The notes beneath the pieces were generated by a model. It made no database searches. It was given only the letters and a program-made list of their open reading frames with translations, and was not told where the DNA came from. The position numbers and the translations under genes were made by a program. 64,000 bases of DNA from Paulownia fortunei (Eukaryota; Streptophyta; Magnoliopsida; Lamiales; Paulowniaceae). Numbering within the stretch: position 1 is the first letter of the stretch; every line of letters starts with the position of its first letter. This document shows positions 34,443 through 46,829 of this stretch, piece after piece. Location of the stretch: positions 8,437,694-8,501,693 of the forward strand of contig CM033120.1 in the NCBI GenBank assembly GCA_019321725.1. The letters are read 5' to 3'.

Positions 34443-36149
34443 ATTTGACTCTAAGCCTATGAAATTTATCCTTAATGGTTTCAAATAATAGTATATATAT
34501 TGTGTTGTTTATGCTTTATTTTCCAATAAGTCACATTTTAGGTAATATCTTCTAAACTCTACTTTCATATCTATTTTGACATTGGGGATAGTGTCTCAAT
34601 TAATTTGGGGGGAGAGGATAGTTGATATCTTGTTTTGTATGTTCAATGTATGTTTTTCTAGTTTTTTTTTTAAAAAATTCAAGCGTGTTTTCTTTTGGAT
34701 CCGTTGAAACCATGAAAAGAGATGGGAGAGTACAGGGTAACTTTAACACTCTTGAGACGTACCCCTGTTTGTTTTTGCATAACATGGTAGGTTTTGTGAA
34801 GTTTTTAACAAAAGTTTGTGAATTGTCAATATTTTTTGAGTTATAGATGTTCTTCCAACTTCAATGATTAAAATTAAGCATAAATAATATTGTTTGATTG
34901 ATGATGGGTGTTATTTTGGACTTTGATGTTGTTCTTTGGTTAATATATTTTTGTGATAATTATACTCAAATCTTTTTTCACAAATAGTTATGTTATTCAG
35001 TATGGAGACAAGCATGCCAAAATATAAAGTTCTTATAACCTCGCTTTAATCATCACTTGGATTTTCGACATGTAGGGGTTGAGTGCTAAAACTTTTTCTT
35101 TTGGTCTGTCGAGGCGAATAACTTATTGAGCACCACTTGAAAAAATATTAAGGCACTAGGCTTTCTAGTACCATAACCAAATCAACTTTTTCCCCGTGTG
35201 ATGTTCTAAGAATATCCTCCATAGTATGCCACTTTGAGCCTTTTAATAAATAAGCATTTTTTATGTGGTAACCATATCTTCTTACCTAGCCTAAATACAC
35301 TAATATCCTACCATTGTTCTAAGTATGATTTGAAGCTTAAGAGACATTCCAATGACAAGGTGAGCTTGCAATAAAAATTTAGGTTGGAATAGAAGATAAG
35401 TGTGGGGGAGTTTCTCTTCTAAAACAAAAAAATTGCAAAGTATTAAAAATATTACGAGTTACAACTAAAAATGGGTTGTTGCAAAATCAATGAGAATAAT
35501 GAAGAGAGGTCCAATTCAATAACAATGGGCTCCGATGTCGAAATTCGTGGAGTGTGATAATTCTTCATTGATAAACTCTGTCTCTAATCTCATGAAGTTT
35601 TTAGAACCCTTGTTGCATCATAACCTTTTATTTTTTAACCACATCACTACCCTTTGACCCCATACAACTTTTGTTGAAAACCTTTTGATTTCATGTGGTG
35701 CCTTCGATGTAGTAGAGATTTGTACCAAAGTAAGAGCCTATGATGTTTTAACTCTTCCATTAGAGATTGAGTGATAATTTTTGTGAAGTTCTACAAGAAT
35801 TCACTTGTTTGAAGCATGCAAGGTTTCATCATTGTTGACATTAACAATTCACACACACACTTGAATATGCTTATTGTGGAAATATATTGATATTAACAAT
35901 TCATACACATACTAAGGGTTAGATTCAAAATTTATTTGATTTTATTTTCATATTACTTTGTTGCTTCATGAGAATAATGGTTGGAAGTTAGTTATCATAG
36001 GTGTTTGTGGGTATCACTGGAATATAACTCGTTCTCTATGAGCCATCTAGAGGTTTAGGGATTATTGTATATGCTAAATGCAATCATGATTTCCTACAAA
36101 AATGGATTAACTTGCTCGAAGACGAGCAAAAGTTAAGTATGGAGGAATT
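34443..36149 (+). other. 3' noncoding tail of element E
   Basis: Parallels element A 7216-8931 throughout, including the internal purine tract at 35398-35410 and the degraded tract AAGTATGGAGGAAT at the LTR edge. No coding capacity. Confidence 0.75.
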
Positions 36150-36574
36150 TGATAAGTGCATATTTTGACATATTTGATCTTATAAACAAGTATTGGTTTT
36201 AAGAGATAATTTGTAAATAATAAGAGAGATAATTTGCAAACAGTAAGACAATATCATATTTGATAACATCTTCCCATTGGAATCTTTATGTGTATGGATT
36301 CTAATAGTGGCATTTAAAAGAGGTAAAAAAATAATAAATAATCATTTCTCTATCCAAAACTCAAAAGCGGATCCCTAATCCTTACTTTTATTACATTGAT
36401 TTCTTAGTTATAGCATAGATTTCTCTTTATAATCTAAACCAGATTCAACCTATCTTCTAAGAAATATAAACCCAAAAACTTCAAACAACTTCCCAATGGA
36501 TCGACCTCGGACTCCAGAGAAATTTATTACTTGAGACAACTTGCACTTAGGTTTGCAACCTTAAAGTTATTACA
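36150..36574 (+). repeat. 3' LTR of element E, internally deleted
   Basis: Begins TGATAAGTGCATATTTTGAC, jumps after about 25 bases to the 3' part of the LTR (TTATAAACAAGTATTGGTTT) and ends AAAGTTATTACA at 36574. Only 425 of about 1738 bases remain. Confidence 0.8.
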
Positions 36575-36586
36575 GTAACAACACCA
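36575..36586 (-). other. Truncated primer binding site of another Ty3 element
   Basis: On the minus strand TGGTGTTGTTAC is a degraded TGGCGCCGTTGCC (tRNA-Asp type), six bases after the LTR end at 36593. It is cut by the end of element E's LTR at 36574, so E inserted into, or was fused with, this leader. Confidence 0.55.
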
Positions 36587-36592
36587 AAAACT

Positions 36593-37560
36593 TGATGCGT
36601 GGTGGAACCACCTAACTAGCAAGTGCACTAGTCAAAAGTAATAAAGTGTGTGATGTGAGGGTTGTCGTACCCAAAGGATTGTGTGAACAAGTATTGAAAA
36701 TAGAAAAAACTAACTTTATCTAGCCAATCGAGAAGATGTAGATGTGAATAAAGTAAACTAAGTCAAACTGAGGAGAATTTCAAAAGCAAGAATCATGTAA
36801 TACCAAAGACAATGAGAAAGAGGTCAAGGCTTTTGGTTCAACAATCCACTTCAATATGAATTTCTACTCGTTATGGTTAGAGATTCATTAATTTGTGTGA
36901 CAACGAAATTTCTGATTATACTTAATATTCTTTCTCAAGATATATAGATCTACTCTATCTAGCAACCTAGTATATATTTATATAGATTTAACCAAATAAA
37001 AGTGAATTAGAGGTTTACAAAATCTTCGAGCTTTCAACACTATAAAGTTATGCCTATGAATATTGCATATACCAATTCATATATCTCTATATTCAAGTAG
37101 TCCATGGTATGTATTACTATAGCACTCATTGCAAACTTACCTCTCGGTCTGAACTACAACGAAACAAATTAATTCAAAGTTGGCCAAACTTTAAAAAGTA
37201 TTAAGCACATAACACATACTCATCACAAAATTAAATAAACTTCAAACCATAACCAAATACAAAATTCAAAAATTCATAGGTTGGCTCCACAAGCCTCAAA
37301 TAAAGAAAATTAGTTTATAGTGAAATAAATAAAACTCAACATGCAAGAATAAATCATGGGATTTTCAATAATTTTACCACAACGAAACAACAATTGAAAG
37401 GAAAATCGAAGAGAGAAACTAGAAACTAAACAATTGGAGAAGACCCAAGTCATTGAACTTTTGATTTCTTCTTGTAATCTTGTAATCCTATATCGAATCA
37501 TCTTTCCTTAGCCTTTTAAACCTTGTTTTCCTTCTCTTTTTTGCTCTCCAAGACTATCTA
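36593..37560 (-). repeat. Ty3-type LTR (minus), end at 36593
   Basis: Read on the minus strand it ends GACTAGTGCACTTGCTAG...CGCATCA before the primer site, with CTTTGGGTACGACAACCC upstream, the usual 3' part of Athila/Tat-like plant LTRs. The outer limit near 37560 is a guess. The frame at 37310-37501 inside it is not a gene. Confidence 0.55.
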
Positions 37561-38607
37561 TAGAATGCCCAAAGTGAATACTAATATATCAGAAGTTTCC
37601 ACCTTAAAAACTTCATAGACCATTTATCAACTAATAATCCTTTTGCATTTTTCTATTGAGATTTGGAATGTACCACACACCAGCTGAATATATATTGATG
37701 CGCTATGCATCTCCATGTATAAATAAATTGATTGAGAGATGTTACTTCTTGGAATTGATTCCTTTCTTGAAGCTATTGGAAAGTTGGGTTCCTGCCTATG
37801 ACACAAATAAATAGTTAGAGGCTTCGAATTTGTCCCGGCAAAAATTTCCTGATGCTTAAGTCTAGGTTTTAGAGAGAAAACAAGAATTGAACTTAAAGCT
37901 CTAAAATACAAAATAAATTACGTACCTTAAAAATGGCATCACGAATGGTATTTATAAGTGTTAAAGATGAGACATGGCATGTACTAGCCCTTTGCATATT
38001 TTTAGGCCTCATGGGTCTATTTCCTTATTAGGCCAAAATTAATATTTTTAGGCTCAATTTGAATATACCCAACATAAGCCCCCCAAATTCCAGGCAGGAT
38101 ATGAAGTATAATCCCGCTAAAAGTTAAGTAATCTAGTTGTTCTAGCTTTATAATTATTTAATGGGAGAGTGCATATAAGTGGAATCTTGTTGTAAGGGAA
38201 GAATCTTTCATACTCTATATATTTAGAGATCATGATTTCTCAAGGTATATTCCTTTTCTTTCAGGACTTTATTTCATTGAAGTTGCTTTTTTTTTCTCTG
38301 ATCCAAGTATGTTTAGGAGAGATGGTCCTGTTTATGGGTAGGGGGTAATACCTTGGGTAGAGAGTCAGCGTGGGAGTGTAACAAACATAACTCCATCTCA
38401 ACACAAGGGACAATGTTGCTCTAGGTTATTTTTTCCCCATTTTGTAAGAGAAACACGTAAGGGGTCAGTATCTACAAAGTTCTTTGAGAGAATGTTCACA
38501 GGTTGAGAGAGGTGATTATGGGTTTGCCAGAGTGTCCACCTAACTTCCTTGTATGTGAGGAGATAAGCTATTTAAGTAGTTTTTATGTTTCATCTGAGAG
38601 TTAGGAT
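37561..38607. other. Unassigned stretch
   Basis: No supported gene on either strand. 37950-38120 has LTR-like text (GGCCTCATGGGTCTATTTCC, AAGCCCCCCAAATTCC). 38330-38540 is less AT-rich. Its right edge is the chromovirus LTR at 38608. Confidence 0.35.
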
Positions 38608-40881
38608 ATAATGCCCAATTATTTCCTACATAGCCAATAATAAACGTCTTGCATGAATATGTATCTAATCAATGTGCATTATCGAATTATGACATATAAA
38701 TAGCATGATTGCACGAACATGAATAATTATTATTATATACTCCATTTATGCTTTTACATGCATTAGTATATCAAATACGAGATCAAACTTTTGTTTCTTG
38801 ATTTAACATATACCTTAAATGCCTTTTTGTAGTGAAAAGCTCGGTATCTCGATTAAGAAATATGGATGTATTGAATGGATAGAAAATAAATTATTCGTAT
38901 TGCTCCATACTTGTTACATTCTAAAGTGATTAATTACCTAAATATTTGCTTGAAATATGTTACATTTGGTTACAAACTAAAAGTATGCAAAATGGTGCAA
39001 TTTGATTGGTTGGTTGACTAGGTTGCATGAAATCATTCTAAACCGCATTACACTTGATTATAACACCAAGGAATCAATTTTTGTTATCTCCCTAGCCCAT
39101 AAACATGGCTCTATACATGAGAAGACACTAAGCATGAGTCAACCAATCATCACCCTCCATTTATCTCTTTTTGAAATGTCAAACAAGTTATTTTTAGCCA
39201 TGTTTTCTAGTGGAAGCTCCTAAAAAATGACTAGCCATATTCTCCAAAGTTTCTCCCAAATTTATACACTCTCTTACTCATAAAAATTAATTCAATCCAT
39301 AGGAATCCATAGAACACAAACTAGAACAAGTTTTCACCCTTTTAGGCTTAAAAACTGTTGATTTTGGAGTTTAATTCCAATCTAATCAAGGTATATTCTT
39401 TTTCAATGTTTTCTATTATTAATTTATGGTATCTTGGATGGTTACATGTTTTAGTATCTTTTTGTAAGATTAAAAACTTAAGTGGGTTAGACTTGAAGCT
39501 AAAACCAAACAAGTTAAACTAGTTTCTAGCAAAATTAATAGTCTTGCAAAATATGCTTAATTTACTTATTTCTATTAATCTTGTAATGCTTATATTATGT
39601 TCGCAAGTTTCTTTGAATGATTGAAAACAATAGCAATTAGTTTGCTTAATTGAAGGGTACAATCAGTTTAAGTTAGAACCGAATTTACGTCATGTTAATT
39701 TGGATTGTGTGTATGTTTTAGGGGCTGTCCTAATAATTATATTTGAATTATTAGTTATTTAGTGGCTGCCCTAATGTTTAATGCCTTGAATTAGTAGTAA
39801 AATATAGAGTATGCATTGTTTTTAAGGTTATGTAATTGATATGGAATTGTTTACAAAAGATTGAAAAGTGTATATGATTCTAACTAGAATAGACTATATG
39901 ATTTATAAAAAAGATATTAAAAGGTACATGATTTGATTATGTTAGGCCTTTAACACATCCTATCTTCCAAATAGATTGACCTTTTCACTTACCACAAAGT
40001 GGACTTGAGGTAAGTTGAAACTTTCATTTGTTGTATCACAAGAATCATATAATGTTCATATTTTAATGTGATTGTCATTATTTGTCAAATGATGTAATGT
40101 TTGATGCATTTATGGTTCATGAAGCATGATACTATTAAAAATATAATGAGGTTTTTGAAAACAAAGTATGATACTTGATTGATGGTCGGGTAGACAAGGG
40201 ATGCGGGAGGGACCGACAGACCCAACGAATGGTGACAAATACTTGAGGTTGAAAAACCAATATAGGAAAGCCACAATGAATAAGACTGAATACGACTAAT
40301 ACCAGAGGTTGAAAGGCCAAGTATGAAAACCCCGTATAATTTCTCTTATTGGCTAATTATTATGAATAGGTTCCGAAAACTACGATCTATCGCTATTAGT
40401 GAGGTACCATATTTCAAGGATCCTAAAGAATGATTTATGAATGAAAGTTATTAAATTGAATAGTGCATTTAATGATTTATGAGATGTGTATGTATTCTAT
40501 TTGTTATTGTATCAAATTCACATTACTATGCCTTTGGCTCATTAGATTCATATGATGCAGGTGAAAATGTACATGTTTAGAGGTTGACTGAGTCTTCAGA
40601 GCGGCCGGACAGAGATTTATTCATATGTCATGCTTCGAGCTGTTTTGTTTTTAAATAAGCCGCTATGTTATAGTTTTGTAAATAGATGTACTTAGTTTTG
40701 AAATATGTATATGGTGTGTTTAAAATAAAATGAAATAACAAATAAATTCAAGTTCTTTTTCTTATAGCCAAAAATGGGATTTTTATTAAAATCATAATTC
40801 TAGTATTGATGAAAAGTTAACATTTCTTGACTTAACTGTATTAGCTTGTTTATAGTCTACAGTTAGGTTAAGGGGTGTTAG
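38608..40881 (+). repeat. Chromovirus-type LTR, copy 1
   Basis: About 2.27 kb, alignable over its whole length with the LTR at 55176-57472 and with the truncated one at 62089. It starts TATAATGCCCAATTATTTCC (the copy at 55176 has TGTAATGCC) and ends AAGGGGTGTTAG. Shared landmarks include AGGCCTTTAACACATC, GGACTTGAGGTAAGTTGAAA and GCCGGACAGAGATTT. Frames within it (39002-39223, 40085-40320) are not genes. Confidence 0.85.
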
Positions 40882-41029
40882 ATAGGAGCTTAGCGAGTCG
40901 ATTTCAGTTGTAGCTTCTAAGTTAGAAGGTATTCTTTCTATTAGGGTTTAAGTTTTTTTTAGGTGCAGAGTGAAAAATATCGACATTCTAGATAATTCCA
41001 TGACTAGTGATGTGTTAAAGTGGTGTTGG

Positions 41030-42460
41030 ATGATGTTGGATTTACCTTTCATCTACAAGTTTATTCTTCCTTCTCTAAGTCAAAGAGTTAGGAGTCCCAT
41101 TGAGGAGTAATTCATTATTTATTTATGATACTTTTTGAGTGGGTTTTCAGTTCTCCCTTATCCTTTGTTTATGGAAGTAGTCAAGCCCTATGGCCTTTGC
41201 ATTAGTTAGTTCACCCCTAATTCCTTCATGCATTTTGAGGGATTCAATATCGTTTGAAGAGCTTGGTCTTCTTGTGGAGTTAGAGAGTTTTCAAGCTCTA
41301 TTCATGGATTTCAGGGAGTGTTGTGTTGCTATTGGGGTTGTTCGACTAAACCTTTGACGCTAGTTATTTGTTTCCAACTGGTATAGGGAGTGTTTATGTT
41401 TTTATGAATGCTTGATCTATTTTAATTTTTGTTCTTATTTTTTCATTCGATTATTTTCACTTTCAAGAAAAAAGTTGAACCTGCCCATAGTCTTAGCGTG
41501 CTACAACAAAGCGAGCAAGTCTAGCAGTAGGGTTGCCCGTCCTCTTCTTAAGAGAAATCATGGAGAGAGGCATCCTTATTCCCATGAGTGGGCAATGAGC
41601 ATAGGTCAGTCCCTCGTGCGGTGGAGTGTAGAAGTGATAGTAAAGTAGAGATTCCTTCATCGGCTTCTGGTGTCAACAAAAGATCGTGGGAGGATTCAGA
41701 CAATACTGCTCTCTGGCATGGTATAAGCATAAAAGTGTTTTTCTTCGGTATTAATAGTTAGGAGGGTATCTACTTATATTAGGACAATACAGATTCTTTT
41801 TAGGGCTTTAAAAAGACTAGGAATGTAGTTAGCGAGGATGACATCAATTGTTTGAGTCATATAACAGACTCCAGTGTGGAGACTATGGTGGTCGGGCAAC
41901 TTAGCCTAGGTGAGTATTTTACATTCTACCATTCATTCCTTCGCTATTAAATTCATTTATGTTATCTAATAACTTTATCAATCTTATGTCATTTTATCAC
42001 CCTGACATCCATAAAGAGTTATAGGGTCATTAGCCTGTAATAGTTAGTTGAGTGTGTTATGGCCGCCTAGAAAGAGGTGCGGTGGAGGTCTTCCTTCTTG
42101 AGAAGAAGATGGTTGAGATGGTTAAAGACATTGCTCACTTGGCGATGAACTACGATCATAAGGTGGTAATTGGAGAAAGATTCCTCCAAACTATGGTTGG
42201 AGAGTGTTTCATGACTGGCACAAGGCCGCTGTTGTTAGTATCTTCAAGGCTTCTGAGGAGTTTGATAAGTCTATCATAGAGAAGGCCAAAATTGTTTACG
42301 ATAGACTATTCTTGTTTGCTTGTGAACTTTGAGAGTTGCCTTCAACAAGGACGATATGAGGCTACTGGACATGAATGTGTCAGACATAGAGAAATGTGAG
42401 ATAATGGAGTTGGAAGCTGCTGGTGCCGTTGATTCAGTTGCAGAAAGAGGAGCCTCTAGG
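41030..42460 (+). pseudogene. Tat-like Ty3 gag-region relic (putative gypsy-type transposon domain)
   Basis: Broken plus-strand frames read YPLFMEVVKPYGLCIS and FTPNSFMHFEGFNIV at about 41160-41250, resembling the N-terminal domain of plant gypsy-type transposon proteins (LPxxPF...LxxLGLAPxQLxPNxW). At 42195-42330 another frame reads FHDWHKAAVVSIFKASEEF then DKSIIEKAKIVYDRLF, like the C-terminal region of the same proteins. The rest is unreadable, with stops throughout. It lies between a chromovirus LTR and pol but belongs to a different Ty3 lineage, so it is an insertion or fusion. Confidence 0.45.
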
Positions 42461-42830
42461 ATGAAGCCATGTAGATAGGATCGTAGAGAGCCTTTTCTCT
42501 AGATTTATACATTTTTCAGTAATTCTGTCTTAAGCTACCACTTTATATTTTTTGTAGAGATGTTAAACAAATTTCCATTTACCTTATTCATTTTTTGCAT
42601 AGATATTGGTGTTCATGAGAACTTAGCTTATTTTTTCACATTACTTTGAGATATCACTCTTACTTACTTGTGCACTATGAGACTTATGTTTTTTGTTAGA
42701 AATGTTTGCGTCTTCATTGGTTTGCCCCTTGGCTGCATCTCGCTATCTCTTATAGGTTTTGGATATTGTTTGGAATTTTGCCACAAGCTGTATGCTGTAG
42801 TTTTGATAGGCTGAAACAAGGTTAAGGCAT

Positions 42831-43155
42831 TTACCACCGACTGTGTCTTGCAGCCTCTTATAGACTACCTTGTTTGTTAGGCAAGTACCACACACTCCAT
42901 TGCACAACCTATTGATAACAACCTTGTTTGTTAAGCATGCAACATGGAATATATTACACTGCTTCTTACTGATAACCTATTTGACTTCAGCATGTGCCAC
43001 GAATTATGATGCACAGCTTCTTAGACAATCTATTTGACTTTGGCATGTGCCAAAAATTATATTTCATAGCCCATTACTAATAATTATTTGGATTCAACAT
43101 GATCCATGGACAGTGTTCCTCACACAACTGAGTTCATCAGACTGGTTTGGCATTT
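42831..43155 (+). repeat. Minisatellite, five to six units of 53-55 bp
   Basis: Units start at 42831, 42886, 42940, 42995 and 43048 (lengths 55, 54, 55, 53, 54) and share the pattern ACC/GCCA..., CTTCTTA..GA, ACCTATTTGACTT and a closing GCATG or GCAAG. A decayed sixth unit follows to about 43155. Short stretches around it (42480-42830, 43156-43300) show nothing else. Confidence 0.8.
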
Positions 43156-43299
43156 CTTCCTTCTCTCAAGTTGATTCATTACTGCCATAGGTTGTTCGGA
43201 GCAGCTTGGCCTCCTTTATTATATTAACATAGCATTCACGGGCGATCCTTTAGTTGCCTAGAAAAAAATTACCAACACCATCAAAAGTTAAAAATTTAA

Positions 43300-44080
43300 C
43301 TTTTATGTAGACGTTAGAGGCCACCACTCGAAAGCAATTAAGACTGGGTCTCCCTAGATCATGTTCTAACCTAGTCCTTCACCACCAGGAACTTCACTAC
43401 CCTGGTTCCTCATAAGGGCTTTGATCCTAAAGATAGTGGAAGTGTAACTTTTCCCACTGCATCTATTTATCCTCCAATGAAACCAGCAAGGGGAGTGTTC
43501 ATCTTAATCACCTTTACATTATCTATTCCCAACTTCTGGAAGGCATCAAAGAAGATGTCAACAGTGCTGCCACTATCAACCAATACCTTTTTCACCTAAA
43601 AGTTAGCCAAGATAATGGAGATGCCAATAGTATCATCACTTTGTTCTACTACAAGGTCTAAGTCTTGTTCTCTAAAAGTTATATCCATCTTTCTTTGTTA
43701 GACGTGGAAAACTTGTTCCCACCTTGCCAGGTATTGGGTGCGCTAATCTGCCAGTACCTTCTTGTAGCTTTCAACATACTTCTTATGTCTCCATTTGATG
43801 GCCCTCCGGAGGCAACGTTTATGATAGCTATGATGGGGTCACTTTTTCGAGTCCTATAGGCTGCTTGCATGACTGCTTTCTTTCCTGAGGAACTTTTTGC
43901 AGCCTTTGATTCTCTCAGGGCCTTTGGTTGACAAACTCCTTCAAGTAGCCCTTTTCGATGAGCTTCTCTATCACCTTTTTGAGTTGGAAACCCTTATTAA
44001 TGGTATGCCCGCGATCGTGGTGAAAACAACAGTATTTATTGGACTTCTCTCATTTGGGATTTTCTCTAATTTTTGGGGAT
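43300..44080 (-). pseudogene. Tat-like Ty3 gag C-terminus and protease relic
   Basis: On the minus strand, from about 44040, the text reads KYCCFHHDRGHTINKGFQLK and KVIEKLIEKGYLKEFV, the CxxH zinc region of Tat-lineage gag. Farther on (about 43595 to 43430) it reads KKVLVDSGSTVDIFF then DAFQKLGI and MNTPLAGFIGG, a Tat-type protease with an intact DSGS active site. Stops and frameshifts separate the parts. It is oriented opposite to the relic at 41030-42460, so two pieces or an inversion are involved. Confidence 0.7.
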
Positions 44081-44255
44081 ATTAATAATTCTTGTTGTTG
44101 TATTATCATTAAAAATTCTGCTATCCGAATGTTTAGCAAGGTGTAATAGGAGAAGCTAGATGGAGAGCATCGTCACTCTATTTTCTTCCCACTACCATTC
44201 TCTTCTTCCTTGTGTTCGCATTTCACTTTGACCTCTAGGTGAACCACTACATCAA

Positions 44256-46135
44256 TGTAAACATGCTTCTAAACTCATGCCAGATTTATTAAAAGTAAAG
44301 TACAATATGACAGTTCCATCCGGAGAAGAAATAGATTCCAACCAAATGTTAAGGGTTTGTTCTATTTAGAATAGTGATAGGACACTCTATGTGGATCTCG
44401 TTGTTTTACCAATGCCAAATTTTGAGGTTATTTTGGGTATAAATTGGCTTACCAAATATCATGCTACCATTGATTCTAACAAGAAGATTGTGATTTTTCA
44501 GCCATATAGAGAGAACAGTTTGTGTTTAGTGGTACCACATTCTCACGGTCCTTACCAATTATAACTGTTTTGAAAGCTCAAAAGATGTTGAATAAAGGTT
44601 GTGTTGGATATTTGTCAAGTATTCTGGACACTTCAGTCGAAGCACAAATAAAGCCAAAAAATATAGACGTGTTCAAGAATTTCATAAGGTATTTCTAGAT
44701 AATTTACCGATACTGCCACCAAATCGAGAGATTAAATTTGTGATTGATGTTATACCAGGGACTACCCCTATTTCTAAAGCACCATATCGAATGGCACAAA
44801 CAGAGTTGAAAGAGTTAAAAGTTCAATTGCCAGAATTACTTGATAAGGGTTTTATTCACTCTAGTTATTCTCCTTAGGAAGCACTAGTGTTATTCGTGAA
44901 AAAGAAGAATGGTACATTGCGGCTGTGCATTGATTATAAAGAGTTGAATAAAGTAACAGTTAAGAATAAGTATCCATTTCCAATAATAGATGATTTGTTT
45001 GATCAATTACAGAGAGCATCAGTATTTTCTAAGATTGATTTGTGCAGGTATCATTAATTGAAGATCAAGGAAGAAGACATACAAAAGACTGTATTCTGAA
45101 CAAGGTATGGACATTATGAAATTATAGTGATGCCTTTCAGTTTATCCAATGCTCCTGCAGCTTTTATGGATCTAATGAATAGGGTGTTCAAGTAATTTCT
45201 CGATAAATTTGTGATTGTTTCATTAATGATATCCTAATTTATTCACAGGATAAAGAAGAGCACAAGGAACATTTGAAAATTATGCTACAAATTCTTAAGG
45301 AAAAATAATTGTATGCTAAATTCAAGAAGTGCGAATTTTGGCTTGAGCAAGTGGTATTCCTAGGTCATATAGTATCCAAGAATGGTATTTCGATTGATAC
45401 GAGCTAGGTAGAAGCTGTCATTAAGTGACCAACACCAACAAATGTATTATAAGTAAAGAGTTTCTTGGGATTAGTAGGGTATTATCGATGATTTGTTTAG
45501 GGATTTTCAAAGATAGCAACTCCATTGACAATGTTGACAAGAAAGAATGTGAAGTTCTTGTGAACCGATGCTTATGAAAGAAGTTTTTAGGAATTAAAAC
45601 AAAAATTAACTACAACTCATGTTCTTAACATTCCAACAGGAATTGGTGGATTCATGGTCTATAGCGACTCTTTAAAAAATGGTTTGGGTGCTGTTTTGAT
45701 GCAAAAAGGGAAGGTTATTGCTTATACTTCAAGGCAATTGAAGAATTATGAAAAGAATTATCCAACTCATGATTTGGAACTTGCTGCTATGGTTTTTGCC
45801 TTGAAAATATTGAGATATTATTTGTATGATGAGAAGTGTGAGATTTACATAGATCACAAAAGTTTGAAGTACTTATATATCCAAAAGAAACTGAATATGA
45901 GACAACAAAGATGGTTAGAACTTATGAAGGATTATGATTGTGTGATCAACTATCATCCTAGTAAAGCGAATGTGGTTGCAGATGCATTTAGCACAAAATC
46001 CACGTCTTCTCTTTTTGTTATATAAAAGTCAATATTACTATATTTGAAGAGTTTAGAGCTTGAAATTGTATGTAAAGAGAAAAAGTGTTTATTGTTAGCC
46101 TTAGTGTTGAAACCTATACTTCACGATAGAATATC
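44256..46135 (+). pseudogene. Chromovirus 1: protease end, RT and RNase H (left part of split pol)
   Basis: Parallels 58780-60640 of the second chromovirus. Broken frames read PNFEVILGINWLTKYHATID (protease end), 44599-44874 ends LPELLDKGFIHSSYSP, then [20 protein letters not shown] and [20 protein letters not shown] (RT). The catalytic FIDD box is damaged here (frameshift near 45220). RNase H is nearly whole in 45654-46022 ([63 protein letters not shown]). Similarity to the sister element stops at about 46135, where a copia gag fragment and the ABCG gene begin; the rest of pol resumes at 54388. Confidence 0.85.
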
Positions 46136-46501
46136 TAACTCCCTTTTAAGAGTTTGAAGTTTGATAGCATTTACCTTCTCGTCTCCACCAAATTCCTTTT
46201 GAAGAATATCCCATGCTTCTTTGAATTTTTCAGCTCTCAATATTCTTGAAAAGATTGAGTCTACAATAGCTTGTTGGACTTTGGACAAAGCTGCAACATC
46301 TCTTTGTTTTGTTTTCTTCAACTCCTTTATTTGAGCTACTGTGATATCTACTCTTTCTTCCTCATCTCCATAGCCATCTTGTACAAGCTCCCATAAGTTT
46401 AAAGAGGCCAACAATGTCTTCATTTTCTTACACCAAAATTCATAGTTTTCTCCCCCAAAAATTGAAAAAGTAACCTGCTGCAAATTGCTTGAGTTTGCCA
46501 T
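46136..46501 (-). pseudogene. gag: Copia gag N-terminal fragment
   Basis: On the minus strand, from Met 46501 it reads MANSSNLQQVTFSIFGGENY, EFWCKKMKTLLASLNLWELV and ALSKVQQAIVDSIFSRILRA, then AWDILQKEFGGDEKVNAIKL, the opening two-thirds of a plant copia gag (UBN2-like domain). The frame is clean over 120 residues, so this piece is younger than its surroundings. It is cut at the junction with chromovirus pol. 46520-46830 upstream may be its leader or LTR, but no primer site is seen. Confidence 0.75.
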
Positions 46502-46829
46502 AGAATTTTTCTGTTGCAACTTATTTTGACAGCAATACTTCTTCTCGTTACACCACCATTTTCTTGTTTTTTTTGTCTTTTAAAAAACTTGGCCTTTATA
46601 ACAAGTCTATGGTACTACTTTGTTGGACCGTTTTTGAAAGTTTGTTATGTTCAAATGAAGGCTTAGTTATGAAAGATATTGGCTGCAAATTTTCAGCAAC
46701 TAAAATATGTTTTTGAGCTAAAAAGACAAAGAGAAAATGAAGAGCAAAATGTGATTTACACCTCTTTCTCATTCATACAACCATAATTAATACATGAGCA
46801 TGCTGCATATTTTTAACAAAATAAAAATA

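Larger units (their letters stand above)
24893..36574 (+). mobile_element. Element E: second Athila-like element with LOG-like gene, interrupted twice
   Basis: Matches element A from about base 187 onward. Pieces in order: gag 5' part (24893-25303), an LTR-like insertion, gag 3' part (27880-28482), a reversed nested family member, protease and the RT start (31644-32876), an integrase zinc-finger fragment (33085-33230), the unidentified ORF, the LOG-like frame, the 3' tail and an internally deleted 3' LTR. The protease is clearly more diverged from A than the 3' half is, so the family may be mosaic. 5' LTR, most of RT, RNase H and most of integrase are absent. Confidence 0.8.
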
